Positions 1-8,602 are shown, counted from the stretch's first letter. The stretch is 64,000 nucleotides of DNA from Pseudomonadota bacterium (GCA_018241965.1 JAFECS010000011.1:1-64000), one strand, 5' to 3'. Numbers and translations: made by a program. The notes: generated by a model from the letters alone, not told the origin.

Positions 1-391
1 CTACAACTTTATTTTTAGCAAAATCTACTGTTTGGGCAGCTATTTTTTCTTTGTTAGCATCGTCTTCTAAATATTTTTCGACCACCTTGTTTGCATAGGT
101 ATCTTTAACATAATTAAAAAAGGAACTTGCGTATTTTGGTTTGGCCTTATACAAGCTATTTTGTACATATTCAATCGCTTTATCTAAAGACGACAAGATG
201 TATTTAGAAATAGCATAATCGCCATTTAACATGATTAAATGTTTGGCCCACTCAACAATATCCTTACGAACGCTTTTTTCTATATCTAAGTTTAATGTTG
301 ATTTGGCAAAACGGATCAGTGGATATTTGGCTTCTTGGCGTAAGTTGTTTAAAGCCAAAGTAATATTATCTTTCATTGTAGTTGCTGGCAT
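1..391 (-). CDS. Uncharacterised protein, C-terminus beyond the window edge
   Basis: An open frame runs leftward from an ATG at 391-389 to the window edge without a stop, giving about 130 residues beginning MPATTMKDNITLALNN. The start is preceded by a GGGGCG stretch about 7-12 bases upstream, a weak ribosome site; an in-frame ATG at 376 has none. The visible part is Lys-rich and predicted by eye to be mostly helical, with no signal peptide or membrane segment. I recognise no family. It is separated by about 160 bases and a terminator-like hairpin from the next leftward gene, so it probably has its own promoter. It is real as an open frame; the function is unknown. Confidence 0.6.
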   Translation of the reverse strand, partial: MPATTMKDNITLALNNLRQEAKYPLIRFAKSTLNLDIEKSVRKDIVEWAKHLIMLNGDYAISKYILSSLDKAIEYVQNSLYKAKPKYASSFFNYVKDTYANKVVEKYLEDDANKEKIAAQTVDFAKNKVV

Positions 392-494
392 AGTTCGCCC
401 CAAAAATACGATAAACAGGGGCAAGATAATACCATACAATTAAGTTGCGTAGCTTAGTGAACGATATTCACAGATTTTTTCTAGATAAGTGGTT

Positions 495-518
495 TAAAAA
501 CGAGGTTAAAAGAACCTC
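495..518 (-). terminator. Rho-independent terminator of the CHMI-like gene
   Basis: Read leftward, GAGGTT-cttt(t)-AACCTC forms a 6-bp stem followed by GTTTTT. It lies about 35 bases past the stop codon of the leftward gene at 552-908. The other side also has a CTCTTTT run, so it could work in both directions. Confidence 0.5.
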
Positions 519-551
519 TTTTCCAGACAAATAGCGCTATGAAATAAAGCT

Positions 552-908
552 TCACGTGGTTGTTTTAAGGTAAACATCCGGCAATTCGCCAATTTGCACG
601 GTAATTTGTAAATTAATATTCTTCAAAGACTTAGCATAAAAGTCTGTTAGTTTTGCCATAACAATCTGGCCAATATCACTCAGCAGCTCGACGCTTCTGC
701 CCTTTAACACACTAATGTTTAAATGCACAAATCCATTGTTAGCATCGCCATTTCCAACAACGTATTCGTTATGAATTAAAACACGGCTTTTGCAACCTTC
801 TATTTGTGTTGGCAATTTATCGGTCAAGATATGATGGATTTCTAATAATAGTTCTCTGTGATTAGTTTCTTGCACGTTGCTTGATTGTTCTAGGATAATT
901 TGCGGCAT
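552..908 (-). CDS. 5-carboxymethyl-2-hydroxymuconate isomerase (CHMI) family protein
   Basis: A 118-residue protein of the tautomerase superfamily, CHMI branch (HpaF-like). Seen: the N-terminus MPQIILEQS exposes Pro1 after Met removal, the catalytic base of this superfamily; a KSRVLIH stretch near residue 41 and KGRSVE near 69 match the places where CHMI carries its two substrate-binding arginines; and the family pattern GFVHLNI...GRS precedes a long helix. Length matches the family (about 115-126). Known CHMIs isomerise a homoprotocatechuate breakdown intermediate, but no other hpa genes are nearby, so the substrate here is unknown. It starts 15 bases after the stop of the 924-1577 gene and is probably co-transcribed with it; a terminator-like hairpin follows. 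Confidence 0.8.
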   Translation of the reverse strand: MPQIILEQSSNVQETNHRELLLEIHHILTDKLPTQIEGCKSRVLIHNEYVVGNGDANNGFVHLNISVLKGRSVELLSDIGQIVMAKLTDFYAKSLKNINLQITVQIGELPDVYLKTTT

Positions 909-923
909 AATCTATTTTCCCGT

Positions 924-1577
924 TTATATTAGCGAAAATTTTGAACTATCTTTGTCTTTATTTCTGAACACTCTACGCCCCAAAAAAGCTGACTGGTGTG
1001 CAAACCGCGGCTCATAAGGGATAATACTGTTGCGATATTGTGGTAACAACACATTTCTAGCTTGCTCATCTCCCCATGCATTTACCAGTACCATTTGCTC
1101 TTGTGTAGGAACGGGCATGGGTTCAAGGGGGTACACCAATTCATTTGGCAAAGTGTAAGCTGTTTTGTTTTTTGATAACAGTTGCTCAAAAAGCCATGCC
1201 CCTCTTCTATGGCACACCTCAAAATTTAAGTGTAGGTTTTGTTGCATATATTCTAGGGTAAAGCGAGTAAAAACTGTTTTTAGCTTTTCTGTTGGCAATT
1301 GACGAATTTTATCTTGTATTGCGCCATGCATTTTTTCAAAAAAAGCAAATGAAGCTTTACGCAGAGCATCTTCAATATCAGCTTCATCCAGTATCATTAA
1401 ACTAAAAATAAGTTCAACCGTATCAACAGCATCGGCTAAAACCGCATAGTTCAAAGCATCCTTGATGGTCTTTAGAGGTATCTCATTAACGGAATATAAT
1501 AAAAAATTAAGTCGTTTATGATCGCCCCTGTACACCGCTATCATAAACTCATCTGAGATATTTGGGCCAGAATTCAT
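924..1577 (-). CDS. Uncharacterised protein with ankyrin-like N-terminal half
   Basis: 217 residues. The first 75 residues read as two or three helix-pair units resembling divergent ankyrin repeats (FMIAVYRGDHKRLNFLL, then ALNYAVLADAVDTVELIF), with the A-x-x-x-D/G spacing and a hydrophobic second helix. The rest is helical, Gln- and Phe-rich, then ends in a basic tail (FLGRRVFRNKDK). No signal peptide or membrane segment. Similar helix-pair units occur in other proteins of this window (6747-8105, 22615-27911), which suggests but does not prove a shared origin. Upstream of the ATG only a weak GAG is seen. Function unknown; a host-interaction role is speculation. Confidence 0.6.
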   Translation of the reverse strand: MNSGPNISDEFMIAVYRGDHKRLNFLLYSVNEIPLKTIKDALNYAVLADAVDTVELIFSLMILDEADIEDALRKASFAFFEKMHGAIQDKIRQLPTEKLKTVFTRFTLEYMQQNLHLNFEVCHRRGAWLFEQLLSKNKTAYTLPNELVYPLEPMPVPTQEQMVLVNAWGDEQARNVLLPQYRNSIIPYEPRFAHQSAFLGRRVFRNKDKDSSKFSLI

Positions 1578-1664
1578 AATAAAAACTCATTGTTTTGTGC
1601 TTGGTTTTGCACTCTAAAGATTTAACTAACTGATGTCAAGTTGATATTGGCTTTTGCAGGTCGC

Positions 1665-3101
1665 CTATTTCCTGGCAACCGCTTGATAAATATGCAATAG
1701 CTGTTCAACCACTTGCGCTGCACTTTCAAACCCGGAAAGATACGCTGCCTGCAGGTTTGATGGCGAGCGATTAGTGTGTTCGCCGGCAAAGACTAACCTT
1801 CCCACAGGTTTTGCAATAGCTGAATTATCGTCTAGGGTGCTGCCTTCAGGGTGGTAAGAATAAGATCCCATCGCGAAAGGATCATCCTCCCAATGGGTAA
1901 TCCACGATTTTCTAAGTGGCCTAAAAGTATCTGGATACATTCTTTTCAAAAGGTTCACAAAATGGTTAATGGCATACTTATCTTTGGCTATCTTTTTATC
2001 TGGCCCTGCATAAACAGACGTTACTAAAACGGGGGTTTTCAACTCGGAAAAATATTGTAAGTTAATGATATCTAACCACGCTTCCAAGGTCGGATCATAT
2101 AACACCACAAAATGAGAATAATTGTCCCAAAATACTTCTTCAAACTCTAAAACAACTTTATTATGCACCACATTTTTTAGTGTGTTAATTGCTTTTATTT
2201 TTGATTCTGATAACAAAGGTTCAAATATAACGCTACCACTTTGCAACACACCCAATGGTAAAGTGCAAATAGCGGCATCTGCATGGATGACTTCGCCACC
2301 TTTGATATGAACAACAATTTCCTCATGTGCATGGTTAATTTTTTCAACTTCAGAGGAGAGAAAGGTTTGCAAGCGCCCTGTTGCTTTAGCTTCTTGATGT
2401 AGTCCTTCAACTAATTTATTATAACCATTTACTACCACATAATTACTTTCACTTTCTTTTTTATTTAACCCCAGTTTATAATAAAACAGCTTTTCTTCAT
2501 TTAATTCTTTTATTGTTATCATTTTTGCTAAAGAATGCAGATCTCCCGATTCGATAGCCTTATGCTTCAATAGTTTAAGATCCAGTTCTTTTAAGTCTTC
2601 GACCGTGAATCTATCTTTATTATCTGAGCGACGTGTTAAATTAAGCGATTTGATAACATCTTTATATTCACTCACCAAAGCATTTAAATCATTTTTATTT
2701 ATTTCATTTCCCTCCATATCAAATATTCCCCAATCACTTCTTACATAAGGCTTTACTTCTAAATGATATTTCTCAGACATACTATATAAGGGGTTATTTT
2801 TAATGCCATGTACAAACTGTGCCCCCAATTCTATGTAAGCTCCATTAGGTAATTTGACGCTATGAATTCTGCCCCCCACCCTTTCTCGTGCTTCTACCAA
2901 AATTACATTTAAGCCATGTGTGGTAAGTTCTTTCGCAGCCGTTAAACCAGACAAACCTGCCCCGATAATCAAAATAGTGGGCTCATCCTTGTTACTAGGT
3001 GCTTCAATTGCGTGATGTTGCTTATGTTTTAAATGCATATAAAAATGAATAAGATCTTTAACGGATTTGTTTGAAATTTTTGGAATTTCTTCAGGCAACA
3101 T
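1665..3101 (-). CDS. FAD-dependent amine oxidase (monoamine/polyamine oxidase family)
   Basis: 478 residues of the flavin amine oxidase family (Pfam Amino_oxidase). Seen: the dinucleotide-binding motif IIGAGLSGLTAA at about residues 45-56, followed by the acidic end of strand 2 (VILVEARERVGGRIHS), which together bind the FAD ADP moiety; a C-terminal FAD motif RLVFAGEHT with LQAAYLSGFESA (about 435-465). Length is typical (450-500). Such enzymes oxidise primary or secondary amines, including polyamines, to aldehydes plus H2O2; the exact substrate cannot be read here. There is no Tat or Sec signal, so a cytosolic location is likely. It is divergent from the arylamine N-acetyltransferase at 3280, with a 178-base gap holding both promoters. 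Confidence 0.88.
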   Translation of the reverse strand: MLPEEIPKISNKSVKDLIHFYMHLKHKQHHAIEAPSNKDEPTILIIGAGLSGLTAAKELTTHGLNVILVEARERVGGRIHSVKLPNGAYIELGAQFVHGIKNNPLYSMSEKYHLEVKPYVRSDWGIFDMEGNEINKNDLNALVSEYKDVIKSLNLTRRSDNKDRFTVEDLKELDLKLLKHKAIESGDLHSLAKMITIKELNEEKLFYYKLGLNKKESESNYVVVNGYNKLVEGLHQEAKATGRLQTFLSSEVEKINHAHEEIVVHIKGGEVIHADAAICTLPLGVLQSGSVIFEPLLSESKIKAINTLKNVVHNKVVLEFEEVFWDNYSHFVVLYDPTLEAWLDIINLQYFSELKTPVLVTSVYAGPDKKIAKDKYAINHFVNLLKRMYPDTFRPLRKSWITHWEDDPFAMGSYSYHPEGSTLDDNSAIAKPVGRLVFAGEHTNRSPSNLQAAYLSGFESAAQVVEQLLHIYQAVARK

Positions 3102-3279
3102 GGCAATGCCCCTTCAACTGATTGGTACTATGTCACACATTCCATCCATTGGCTCTTTATATAATTGACTGTATAGATGAAAAAAAAGTTTCAATAGGTG
3201 TTTGAGCACTCTTTTTCAGATAGAATTACCACCAATTCTATCGCCAAATGTGTTTTAGCTTACTTATAGAGAGAACGCT

Positions 3280-4383
3280 ATGTTAACAGGACCACAGCTT
3301 AAAGCTTATTTTGAACGTATTGGTTTACCTGAAGTTTTTGGGCAACATAATGTAAGACAATTAATGTTAGATTTTCCCTTGTTGCGCAGAATAATGCTAC
3401 AACATGCACTTAGCATTCCATTTGAAAATATGGATATGCATAACGTATTGTTGGACCCTACGCGTATTGCGCCTTCAATTGCTTTAGAGGATATATTTAA
3501 TAAGCTCATCGAAAAAAAGCGCGGCGGCTATTGCTATGAAACTAATGAACTATTAAGGCAAGTATTACTAAGCTTAGGTTTCGATGTTAAAACTTATTCT
3601 GCACGCGTAATGTGGCTTAAAGATAAAAAAACATATCCTTACCATCAGATCTTATTAGTGACGTTAGGCGAGCAAGAATATCTGATTGAGCCTGGCTTTG
3701 GTGCGCCAGGGCCCGTAGAACCTTTATTATTCCGAGAAAAAGGACAACTATGCACTCATCTTCAACAATTCCCTACCCACGATATTAAACGTTTTCGTTT
3801 TATCATAGATGAAGATGGCGAGTTTCAGTTACAAAGCGCAGCCCCAACGCCTTTTCCTTGGCACCCTGAATGCGAATTTAAACCTTTGTATACTTTTACT
3901 GCAACCAAATTAGCAACCCAAGAAGAACTGAGTGAAAGTAACTACATGGTGTCAGTTTCTGAACAATCTCCCTTTTTAGCACGTTTATTTGTTACCCAAG
4001 CAATTTTGGTAGAAGAAGGAGTCACAGGGAGAAAAACGTTAACCGACAAGATGTTTAAAGTTTCTACGCCTGATGGGATAAAGGAAATTAAAGTAGCTTC
4101 AGAAGCACACTTTTTTGAATTATTGCATGCTGAATTTGGTATTACCTTACCCAAGGGAAGCAGCTTAACGGCAAGACAGGTAAGATTTGAAGAGCCAGCG
4201 CCCTCTTTAGATAGATTACAAGCCTTATTAAGTACGCCGGCAAGTTCTATAACGGTAGCTGGCCCTCAAAGCCTGTTAACACCAGCCTATGCCGCGCAAT
4301 CTCCTATAGAAGGCCAGGCACATTTAGCAATGTTACAATCCTCACAGCCGCCATCTCATACGCAAAGGAGTGTTCTTAAATAA
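3280..4383 (+). CDS. Arylamine N-acetyltransferase (NAT) family protein
   Basis: 367 residues; the first about 280 match the NAT fold, which moves acetyl from acetyl-CoA to arylamines or related amines through a Cys-His-Asp triad. Seen: the nucleophile motif RGGYCYETN with Cys85, His122 in YPYHQILLV, and FENMDMH near residue 48. The third triad position sits in YLIEPGFG, where most NATs have D-V-G-F-G, so the Asp is replaced by Glu137. About 80 extra C-terminal residues are Pro/Ser/Gln-rich with no recognised domain. An AGAGA ribosome site precedes the ATG. Divergent from the amine oxidase; both act on amines, which may be coincidence. Confidence 0.87.
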   Translation: MLTGPQLKAYFERIGLPEVFGQHNVRQLMLDFPLLRRIMLQHALSIPFENMDMHNVLLDPTRIAPSIALEDIFNKLIEKKRGGYCYETNELLRQVLLSLGFDVKTYSARVMWLKDKKTYPYHQILLVTLGEQEYLIEPGFGAPGPVEPLLFREKGQLCTHLQQFPTHDIKRFRFIIDEDGEFQLQSAAPTPFPWHPECEFKPLYTFTATKLATQEELSESNYMVSVSEQSPFLARLFVTQAILVEEGVTGRKTLTDKMFKVSTPDGIKEIKVASEAHFFELLHAEFGITLPKGSSLTARQVRFEEPAPSLDRLQALLSTPASSITVAGPQSLLTPAYAAQSPIEGQAHLAMLQSSQPPSHTQRSVLK

Positions 4384-4384
4384 A

Positions 4385-4412
4385 GAACTTGTTCATTATA
4401 TTTGAACAAGTC
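4385..4412 (+). terminator. Hairpin after the NAT gene, possible terminator
   Basis: ACTTGTTCA and TGAACAAGT form a 9-bp stem around a short AT loop just past the NAT stop. The following sequence (CCTTCAGATCTTTT) is not a clean U-tract, so termination is uncertain. Confidence 0.4.
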
Positions 4413-4494
4413 CTTCAGATCTTTTCGCTATCATTATAGCTGCCAAATTTATACGATCTCTTCATTGATTTTTAAATGAATGAAGAGGTCCACC

Positions 4495-5286
4495 ATGTTA
4501 GCGTTATACAATACCAAGCGTGCACAAGCAAAGGCAGTTCAAAACACGCCAGCGCATCAAGCAGAATATGAGCGCGCATTGGCAGAATTTGCTGATCAAA
4601 TCTATTCCAAAGCAGCTACAAATGTAAATGCAGCCTTCAAAACACATCCTGAATTAAAAGATGTTAAGGATAGAACATTAACCGGGAAAATGCTTTTAGA
4701 AGGTGAAAGATTAAAAGGACATTTACCGCAGCATTTCACCAAAACCATTATCGCATCAGTAGATACCGAACCAACAAAACTTACTGCTTACGGAGAAGCC
4801 TATAGCCGTTATTGCATCCAACCTAATTGGGTAACCGGCAATCTGGTTGTGGTAAAAGAAGAAATTCATTTTGATGCCATTCAGCAAAGAGTGTTTTTTT
4901 TCGGCAGGCCAGTCGATAAAGATATTGCACGCCAAGTGTTGATCCCAGCATTGATAGATGAACTTTCACAAGGGACACCCAATGCAACAAAAGCCTTTGC
5001 CCACTTGCCCAAAGGGGAAAATTTAAAACAATATTTGGAAAACAATTTTGATGCACTGTTTTTAAGTGAAACGCCACCGTTGTTTCATGTCACGCACGGC
5101 ATTAGCGGCGAAGAAGATTCCCCCTTCGAAACCTGGGAGTTGGTCAGACTAGAACGTAGTCAGCCACAATTAAAAGAAGCTTATCAAGCTCTCAGAGAGC
5201 GCATTGCCAGCTCAGTGAGCACACGTTTGTACGAGCAAACCATAAATCATTTCGACGAAAAGAAGCGCAACGGATTAGCGTTATAA
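4495..5286 (+). CDS. Uncharacterised cytosolic protein
   Basis: 263 residues from the ATG at 4495, chosen because GAAGAGG lies 7 bases upstream; an in-frame ATG at 4480 would add five residues but lacks a site. The protein is charged, mixed helix and strand, with no signal peptide, membrane segment or motif I recognise. The N-terminal third is Ala/Lys-rich helix; residues near 110-150 (NWVTGNLVVVKEEIHF, RVFFFGRPVDKDI) look like beta-strands. It stands alone between a hairpin after the NAT gene and a REP-like repeat cluster that starts 13 bases past its stop. Function unknown. Confidence 0.6.
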   Translation: MLALYNTKRAQAKAVQNTPAHQAEYERALAEFADQIYSKAATNVNAAFKTHPELKDVKDRTLTGKMLLEGERLKGHLPQHFTKTIIASVDTEPTKLTAYGEAYSRYCIQPNWVTGNLVVVKEEIHFDAIQQRVFFFGRPVDKDIARQVLIPALIDELSQGTPNATKAFAHLPKGENLKQYLENNFDALFLSETPPLFHVTHGISGEEDSPFETWELVRLERSQPQLKEAYQALRERIASSVSTRLYEQTINHFDEKKRNGLAL

Positions 5287-5298
5287 TTCTAACTCTCG

Positions 5299-5380
5299 CG
5301 GGACACCCACTGTAATTTTCACTTACGGGGACATCCCACTTACGGGGACATCCAGTTTAAGAAATTACGGTGGGTGTCCC
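5299..5380. repeat. REP-like palindromic repeat cluster, copy 1
   Basis: Opens with CGGGACACCCACTGTAA and closes with TTACGGTGGGTGTCCC, an imperfect inverted pair. Between them are two direct partial copies of ACGGGGACATCC. It lies between the uncharacterised gene ending at 5286 and the caspase-like gene. Confidence 0.85.
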
Positions 5381-5570
5381 ATGAATTTTCGCCTTGCCAT
5401 AAAAATTCCTAAATATATATTCAGTACTATATTTTTTTCTTTCATATATATAATCGACATGCATGATGCGCCGGCGCAACAGTGCGTCGTTTAAGTCTTT
5501 GAGAAGACCATAGTAAAGGGATTTGCTGTGATAGCTAACAAATTTTATTGTTTCTATCAAGGAGTATCTT

Positions 5571-6677
5571 ATGGCAAATAACGTTGCACTAGTCGTTGGA
5601 ATTGACTACAAAGGCACAGATAATGAATTACCCGGATGCGGTAATGACGCAAGAGATATCGCAAAATTACTTAACGGAAATGGATTTAAATCAACTGTTT
5701 TAACAGACGCAAAAGAAATAACCTCCGATGTAAGAATTGATGGTTTACCTAATAAAGATTTAATTTTAGGTAATCTGAAAACCATGATCGCCAATGCCAA
5801 ACCTGGCGACACCATCATGTTCTATAACAGTAGCCATGGTTACCAGGACACTTCTGCAACCAACAGCAGTGAACAAGATTACATAGTGGCACTTGATGCA
5901 ATTAGTCAGGGCTGGGATCAAAGCAAAATGATTTCAAGTACTGAATTGCACAATTTGCTTATTCAGGTTCCTCAAGGTGTAAAGCTGTTAATGGTTTCCG
6001 ATTCTTGTTTTTCCGGAAACATTCCCAACCTGGATGTGAATGTTCGAGCATTGGCACAACATAAACAATTTGTACCCTTTGCGCATTTACATGCTCTGTT
6101 AAGTGCTCATCCTCGCTCTGCAAATTCACATGGTGACATCACCTTTATCGCAGGTTGCAGATCAGATGAAGAATCTACCGATTTGGGCTATAACGGCGCA
6201 CTCACTTATGCTATTAAAGATTGGATTGCGAAAAGCACCTTCAGCAAATTCATGAGCACTTGCTTTGATTATGCGACCAAAGCATTGAGCGATTTAAAAG
6301 CTGCGCTTACCAAAACGATTAAAGATAAAAAAGTAGACACGCAAGACCCGCAAATTTCTTATGATAAGGCTACAGGCCCCGCGCCAGTGGTACCTGTTGC
6401 ACCAATCGCACCCGTTACGCCAGTACATCCTAGCCATCCTCACCATAAGCTGGGTGCCCTTATCGCCGAACTTGTCTCACACTTTGAGGGCAATTATGCA
6501 GGCAAAGCACAAGAACAGCAGGGTTCTGAAGTAGATGTTGATGAGCTTGTCGGTCAACCAGCAGCAGTTACGCCTGGTTTAGGGACAGCAAAAGTTGTCT
6601 CTTTTAGCAAAAAAGCTGAGCCAAAAGCTACTCCGACCTCAAAACAAGACGCCAAAAAATCTGCAAGAAAGAAGTAA
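5571..6677 (+). CDS. Caspase-family (peptidase C14, metacaspase-like) protein
   Basis: 368 residues. Residues 1-150 match the p20 domain of caspase/metacaspase proteins: MANNVALVVGIDYKG start strand, GCGNDARDIAKLL helix, catalytic His89 in YNSSHG, and catalytic Cys146 in DSCFSG. Both dyad residues are present, so activity as a cysteine endopeptidase is plausible. After about residue 270 comes a Pro/Val-rich linker (PVVPVAPIAPVTP), then a Lys-rich tail. No signal peptide. Ribosome site CAAGGAG is 9 bases before the ATG. REP-like repeats flank it on both sides (5299-5380 and 6702-6732). In host-associated bacteria such proteins may be effectors, toxins or regulated proteases; which applies here is not shown. 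Confidence 0.88.
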   Translation: MANNVALVVGIDYKGTDNELPGCGNDARDIAKLLNGNGFKSTVLTDAKEITSDVRIDGLPNKDLILGNLKTMIANAKPGDTIMFYNSSHGYQDTSATNSSEQDYIVALDAISQGWDQSKMISSTELHNLLIQVPQGVKLLMVSDSCFSGNIPNLDVNVRALAQHKQFVPFAHLHALLSAHPRSANSHGDITFIAGCRSDEESTDLGYNGALTYAIKDWIAKSTFSKFMSTCFDYATKALSDLKAALTKTIKDKKVDTQDPQISYDKATGPAPVVPVAPIAPVTPVHPSHPHHKLGALIAELVSHFEGNYAGKAQEQQGSEVDVDELVGQPAAVTPGLGTAKVVSFSKKAEPKATPTSKQDAKKSARKK

Positions 6678-6701
6678 TTAGTTCTAAGAAGTTTTTTGCA
6701 G

Positions 6702-6732
6702 GACACCCACTTTAAGCCATTAAAGTGGGTGC
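6702..6732. repeat. REP-like repeat acting as a bidirectional terminator, copy 2
   Basis: GGACACCCACTTTAA, loop GCCA, TTAAAGTGGGTG: a perfect 12-bp stem. It sits between the convergent caspase-like gene and the 6747-8105 gene and is followed by CTTTTATTT rightward and by a GCAAAAAA run leftward, so it can plausibly end transcripts from both sides. Confidence 0.85.
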
Positions 6733-6746
6733 TTTTATTTGCGTGA

Positions 6747-8105
6747 TTAGAAGTTTGGCTTTGAATGTGCCGTTGGTGTGCCAACAGGGCTTGAAGGATC
6801 CTTCAAAATCAACGCTCTTAAGTCTCCCACTTCGCTTTGCTTGTTTTTTAGTCCAATATTCAGCATCGCATTCTTGCGTTCTAATTCCGAAACCTTACCT
6901 TTTAGCTTTTGGATCACTACTAGCGCTTCCTCAAGCGTCCTGGGTTGCGCACTTTCAGAAGCAACAACATCATCTGAGGCAAGATCAATAACCGGGCTTT
7001 TACTTCCTTGCTGTTCTTTGCGAAAAAGATGCGCAATAGGTGCCGCTCTTTTTTCTTCAAGTGCAGGAGGAGGGGTTACTGGACGTTTGCTAGCAACCAC
7101 AGGTGTACCACTCTCCGTTGTTTTTGCGGGCAGAGAAAGCGGAGTTACTGGTGCGCTTGCTTTCTGTGCACCACGAGATGTTGGAACTGTTTGTGCTCCA
7201 AGTTGAGCGGGGTGCCCAAGCTGCATAGGCGTTGCAGATCGCACAGGCGTTGTTTGCATTATTGTGGATTGCGCCGCTGCTGGTTTTTGCGTTGCTGGCG
7301 TAACCGATTGCGCCGCTGCCGGTTTTTGCGTTGCTGGCGTAACTGATTGCGCCGCTGCCGGTTTTTGCGTTGCTGGCGTCAATGTCATAGCAACATGTGC
7401 AGCGCCAGGGTTTTGCGCCGTTTTTGTAGCAGCTTGCGTCGCTGCTGGTATAGCTCCAGTTAATACTACAAGCTGTTCTGCCGCTGAACGTGATGATGAT
7501 TTTTCTGGTGCCGTGCGTTCACTTGCTGAATGAACAGGAGATTGATTTTTCTGCGAAGAAGATTTTTCCGATGAGGCACTTTCTTCATCACTAGAGCGTA
7601 CCCTTTTTTCATCCTTTTTAGCTTCTGCTTTTGCAGCACGAACTCTGGCCATGGTCCTATATTTTTGAGCCATCTCTTTGTGGCCACCTTTTTCTGCATA
7701 ATCTGCAATTGTGTCACAAATAGCAACATGATCAATTTTTAGTGTTCTTGTGGCATTCAATAACCTTGCGGTAGCTTCGGCATTACCACCCCATGCAGCA
7801 AAATAGCAAAGTTCTGGGTAATGCACTGCTTTATTATTAATTAAAGTACGAGCTAACTTTTCATAGCCGCCAAAGGCTGCGCCCTTGGCGCAATCTAACG
7901 CTTGCGCACCTTGTTCAATAAAAAATTCGCAACCCTTTTCATCACCACTTTTACCAATATACATGGCAGCATTTTTTTGGCGAGAATTTAGTGTGGATAT
8001 AGATTTTGAACTACACAGATTTTTAATTGCTGCTTTGTCTTTTCGTTTTACTGCGTCTAGAAGTTGCTGAACAAAATCATCATTAGAAATAGCGGAACCT
8101 AACAT
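6747..8105 (-). CDS. Ankyrin-like protein with Ala/Pro-rich repeats and C-terminal coiled coil
   Basis: 452 residues in three parts. Residues 1-150 are helix pairs of ankyrin type (NAAMYIGKSGDEKGCEFFIEQGA, read in two halves) close to the header module of the 22.6-27.9 kb paralogues. The middle is low-complexity Ala/Pro/Ser/Thr/Gln with three exact-phase copies of VTPATQKPAAAQS (13 residues, 39 bp). Residues about 405-440 (LEEALVVIQKLKGKVSELE) form a predicted coiled coil. No signal peptide or membrane segment. It converges on the caspase-like gene and shares a REP-type terminator with it. Function unknown; the layout fits a scaffold or host-directed protein, which is inference. Confidence 0.75.
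   Translation of the reverse strand: MLGSAISNDDFVQQLLDAVKRKDKAAIKNLCSSKSISTLNSRQKNAAMYIGKSGDEKGCEFFIEQGAQALDCAKGAAFGGYEKLARTLINNKAVHYPELCYFAAWGGNAEATARLLNATRTLKIDHVAICDTIADYAEKGGHKEMAQKYRTMARVRAAKAEAKKDEKRVRSSDEESASSEKSSSQKNQSPVHSASERTAPEKSSSRSAAEQLVVLTGAIPAATQAATKTAQNPGAAHVAMTLTPATQKPAAAQSVTPATQKPAAAQSVTPATQKPAAAQSTIMQTTPVRSATPMQLGHPAQLGAQTVPTSRGAQKASAPVTPLSLPAKTTESGTPVVASKRPVTPPPALEEKRAAPIAHLFRKEQQGSKSPVIDLASDDVVASESAQPRTLEEALVVIQKLKGKVSELERKNAMLNIGLKNKQSEVGDLRALILKDPSSPVGTPTAHSKPNF
7267..7383 (-). repeat. Three 39-bp tandem repeats inside a coding region
   Basis: GATTGCGCCGCTGC recurs at 7267, 7306 and 7345, an exact 39-bp period encoding 13 residues. The copies differ at only a few bases, so they arose recently or are kept alike by conversion. 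Confidence 0.9.
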
Positions 8106-8499
8106 ATCTAACCCTCTCTTAAAAATTTAAGACAAAGCAACCTCACACAAAGCTTGAAAGATTTTCGAAAAATTATAAAAATTGCAAAAATACCCAGCTA
8201 AATGTAAATCTTGGTTTTGTCCTTAGGATTCTAAATTAAAACATGAGATCTCAATCCTTATGTTTTCTTTTATCCTTGAAAAAACCTGAATTAAGCAGAA
8301 AATATAACACTTAATTCGCAAAACAATGCTGCCACTTAACTTCTCACCTGTACCGTTTATCGGGGTGTTTATTCAAATAGACGGCTTAATGTGAAAATTG
8401 ACATCAGGAAAAAATTTAGTCATTCAACTATTGTCAGAAATGCTAACAAATTTCAGGAACATTTATGGCTTGAACGAAAATGTGCGGCGCGTAAATTTA

Positions 8500-8591
8500 C
8501 GGGACACCCAAATTAGCGTTTTTAATATTAAACATGAGTTTACTTTGTCGATGCATAACCGAATCGCCAAAATCTGCAATGGGTGTCCCGT
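8500..8591. repeat. REP-like wide inverted pair, copy 3
   Basis: TTTACGGGACACCCA at the left and TGGGTGTCCCGTAAA at the right face each other across about 65 bases of unrelated sequence. The loop is far longer than in other copies, as in two half-sites trapped around a segment. Confidence 0.8.
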
Positions 8592-8602
8592 AAACACGAT
8601 CA

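Noticed and set aside
5357..5560. Leftward 67-residue open frame in the gap before the caspase-like gene
   Set aside because: It begins in the upstream region of the caspase-like gene, has no ribosome site and runs into the REP-like cluster.
6778..7533. Overlapping rightward frames rich in Cys, Arg and Ala opposite the 6747-8105 gene
   Set aside because: They are antisense reflections of the Ala/Pro tandem repeats and lack ribosome sites.
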